Assembly: GCA_023133185.1 (NCBI GenBank)
Contig: JAGLWX010000120.1
Coordinates: 1-7,143 of the forward strand
Direction: 5' to 3'
Origin: Fidelibacterota bacterium
GTDB taxonomy: Bacteria > Fidelibacterota > UBA2242
DNA: 7,143 bases
Positions 5,556-7,143 of the stretch are shown one piece after another. The notes under the pieces are model-generated. The model was not told the DNA's origin, searched no databases, and saw nothing but the letters and a program-made list of their open reading frames with translations. Within the stretch, counting starts at the first letter, position 1. Every line of letters starts with the position of its first letter. Position numbers and translations under genes: made by a program.

Positions 5556-6677
5556 TCAGGGAACCTGGAATGGGATCATCCAGATATGTGCTTTATATGC
5601 GCCTGTGCGTGTAAAAATTGAATCATAATCAAGGAGATCAATAAATAAACGGTACACTTTTGTCCCATGCGAATTGACACTGAAACTGCCGGTATGACTT
5701 CCGTCATCATCGGAATCGCTTAGTCCTTTCCGGATCTTGTATATATTCACACCATGTCCGAAATGCGCCATAACTAATTCGCCGGGCTGCCGGGGATATG
5801 GATCTTCATTCTCTACTAAAACAGACGATAGCGTTACGGTTCCGTTATAGTTGATTAGCGGCAATGAATCTCGATTGAAATAGGTTAATAACGGATCCTC
5901 GCCCTCTAAAGCAGGTAACACAATACTCGATGGAGTACCGGTAAGAGCAATTTGTACTTGACGGATTTCAAGAATATTGTCAGTGGGTTCAAATATCATG
6001 GGTGTTATTTTATGTAATTGCCAGTCTTTCGTGGCGTTATTGGTGTTCTGTGTTCTAAGAAAAATGGCTTTTTGATGTGTTCTGTGCGTAAAAGATTTTG
6101 TGGTTGAATCAACCGGAGAAAATGACTCTGTATAAGACCACGTAATGACACTGTCAACTGTATCCACGTGTGTTTCAACTATATAAGTTGTATCATAATC
6201 GCAAATTCCTGTAGTATCATTACATGTTGAATCGACTGTAAAGCCCGTTGTTTCATACCATGTAGAATCGATATATTGAATAGACGAGACTGAGCTGTCT
6301 AAGGTTATGTCATAAAGGACTATTTTAAAATTACCCTTCAAGTAATACTTTATGTCAATATAAGCCGAATCCCACTTTATATCATAGATAATCGTTGTAT
6401 CTACCTGGGAAATGTTACGCCCTATCTGAATATTGGAAAGTCCGTATTCAACAGTGTCAGGAAAAAGCATTTTTGATAGTGATGAAGATGAGTAATCGAT
6501 GAAATATGCCTTGCTGTCATTTAAGCCATCGATAGACAACGCTCCATCGGTCATTATCTTTTCATAAATTGTGCTTACTATGTCCTCTCTGTCGGGTAAC
6601 ACATAAACCTTTTCAATTTTCGTGCAGCCAACTGCCAAAATCGAAAGCCATACAATTATGAATCTTATTTTTAACAT
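5556..6677 (-). CDS. Hypothetical lipoprotein, Asp/Ser/Thr-rich, function unknown
   Basis: I do not recognise this 373-aa protein. Residues 1-18 (MLKIRFIIVWLSILAVGC) are a good lipoprotein signal, with Cys18 as lipidation site and basic residues at the front. The mature part is rich in short alternating polar and hydrophobic stretches, suggesting beta structure. A section at about 137-193 is unusually dense in Asp-Ser/Thr pairs (DSTW, DSTC, DTTG, YDTTY, VDTVDS) and contains the only obvious cysteine pair (Cys152, Cys159), a possible disulfide. Near the C-terminus, DSDDDG (321-326) resembles a calcium-binding DxDxDG loop. The reading frame extends upstream to an ATG at 6728 and a TTG at 6737, but that would bury the lipoprotein signal behind 17-20 residues and no start has a strong SD, so 6677 is preferred. 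It stands alone, divergent from the amidohydrolase. A surface or periplasmic location is inferred. A role is not. Confidence 0.8.
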   Translation of the reverse strand: MLKIRFIIVWLSILAVGCTKIEKVYVLPDREDIVSTIYEKIMTDGALSIDGLNDSKAYFIDYSSSSLSKMLFPDTVEYGLSNIQIGRNISQVDTTIIYDIKWDSAYIDIKYYLKGNFKIVLYDITLDSSVSSIQYIDSTWYETTGFTVDSTCNDTTGICDYDTTYIVETHVDTVDSVITWSYTESFSPVDSTTKSFTHRTHQKAIFLRTQNTNNATKDWQLHKITPMIFEPTDNILEIRQVQIALTGTPSSIVLPALEGEDPLLTYFNRDSLPLINYNGTVTLSSVLVENEDPYPRQPGELVMAHFGHGVNIYKIRKGLSDSDDDGSHTGSFSVNSHGTKVYRLFIDLLDYDSIFTRTGAYKAHIWMIPFQVP

Positions 6678-6816
6678 CGTGGATATAATTTGAAATGTTT
6701 TCAGCAAAAATGAAAGCTGATTCAGCATTTCAATCAAAATTCCGCAATTTCTTTTTGATTTTCTGGTATATAAATGAATTCGTTTTAAATTTAGGTCATA
6801 TTTCTCAATCAGATCG

Positions 6817-6822
6817 TATAAT
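6817..6822 (+). promoter_or_regulatory. Candidate -10 box of the amidohydrolase gene
   Basis: A perfect TATAAT lies 19 nt before the ATG at 6842. The -35 region is poor (GGTCAT at 17 bp), so an activator or an extended interaction would be needed. The leader would be only about 13 nt, with at best a weak GAG as SD. This is a position-based guess. Confidence 0.45.
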
Positions 6823-6841
6823 CATTGCTGAGAATCATCTC

Positions 6842-7143
6842 ATGAAATATTTTTTACTCCCGCTATTGCTAATTTCCCTTCTCTTAATATTTAACTGTCG
6901 AAAGAATCTATCGGAGGAACCTGTGTCTTTAGCTATTATTAATGCCAGGGTCTGGACTGCAAATCCCAACCAGCCATGGGCGGAAGCGATTGCAGTAAAA
7001 GACAATATCATCACTTATGTTGGAGCGACAAGACAGATAAAAAAGTACATTATCGAAGAAACCAAAGTAATCGAAGCCGCCGGAATGTTTGTCTGTCCCG
7101 GATTCACCGATTCACATCTGCATTTACTGGAAGGCGGTTTTCA
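6842..7143 (+). CDS. Amidohydrolase, YtcJ-like (Amidohydro_3 type), N-terminal part, probable lipoprotein
   Basis: These are the first 100 residues of a metal-dependent hydrolase. The rest lies past the right edge, and the family is usually 500-600 aa. Residues 1-19 (MKYFLLPLLLISLLLIFNC) look like a lipoprotein signal with Cys19 as the lipid site, although Asn at -1 is unusual. Then follows the classic entry to the amidohydrolase fold: AIINARVWTANPNQPWAEAIAVKDNIITYVG (the small beta-sandwich), the linker VIEAAGMFVCPGF, and DSHLHLLEGG, whose HxH supplies the first two metal ligands. The 'TANPNQPWAEA' and 'HLHLLEGG' context points to the YtcJ/Amidohydro_3 branch rather than dihydroorotase or urease types. 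The substrate is unknown. A membrane-anchored periplasmic location is inferred from the signal. Family confidence is high and exact function is open. Confidence 0.9.
   Translation, partial: MKYFLLPLLLISLLLIFNCRKNLSEEPVSLAIINARVWTANPNQPWAEAIAVKDNIITYVGATRQIKKYIIEETKVIEAAGMFVCPGFTDSHLHLLEGGF

Overview
The window looks like an AT-rich, Gram-negative (diderm) bacterial chromosome. It carries a three-part RND efflux system with an outer-membrane TolC-type channel, plus three proteins with lipoprotein-type signal sequences. The recognisable promoters are of the ordinary sigma-70 type (TTGNNN, 17 bp, TATAAT-like) rather than the Bacteroidetes type. Two of the three lipoprotein signals have Asn just before the lipid-accepting Cys, as is tolerated in spirochaetes and some other diderm lineages. 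I cannot name the phylum from this. A candidate-phylum or FCB-like or spirochaete-like genome would all fit.

Layout, minus strand, right to left. (1) Positions 4829 to 1 hold a complete-looking efflux operon that runs off the left edge: promoter and double operator, TetR-family repressor (4775-4191), TolC-like outer membrane channel (4165-2828), AcrA/HlyD-like membrane fusion lipoprotein (2818-1679), and the N-terminal 558 residues of an RND pump (1676 to the left edge). The genes are packed with gaps of only 2 to 25 bases. Shine-Dalgarno sequences are embedded in the preceding stop codon or last codons, so expression is probably translationally coupled. The repressor is expected to bind a perfect 17-bp inverted repeat that brackets its own -10 box, so the operon should be autoregulated and induced by a pump substrate. 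(2) Positions 4830-5300 have no protein gene. They contain two families of short degenerate repeats and a GC-rich, strongly self-complementary block (5152-5280) that looks like a structured RNA I cannot assign. (3) tRNA-Ser(GGA) is at 5387-5301, with its own promoter just upstream. (4) An unrecognised Asp/Ser/Thr-rich lipoprotein is at 6677-5556.

On the plus strand, diverging from that lipoprotein, the window ends in the first 100 residues of an amidohydrolase of the YtcJ-like (Amidohydro_3) type (6842 to the right edge) that carries a lipoprotein-like signal.

The efflux operon is conventional in content. The less explained parts are the GC-rich block next to the tRNA, the repeat-bearing spacer beside it, and the orphan lipoprotein.
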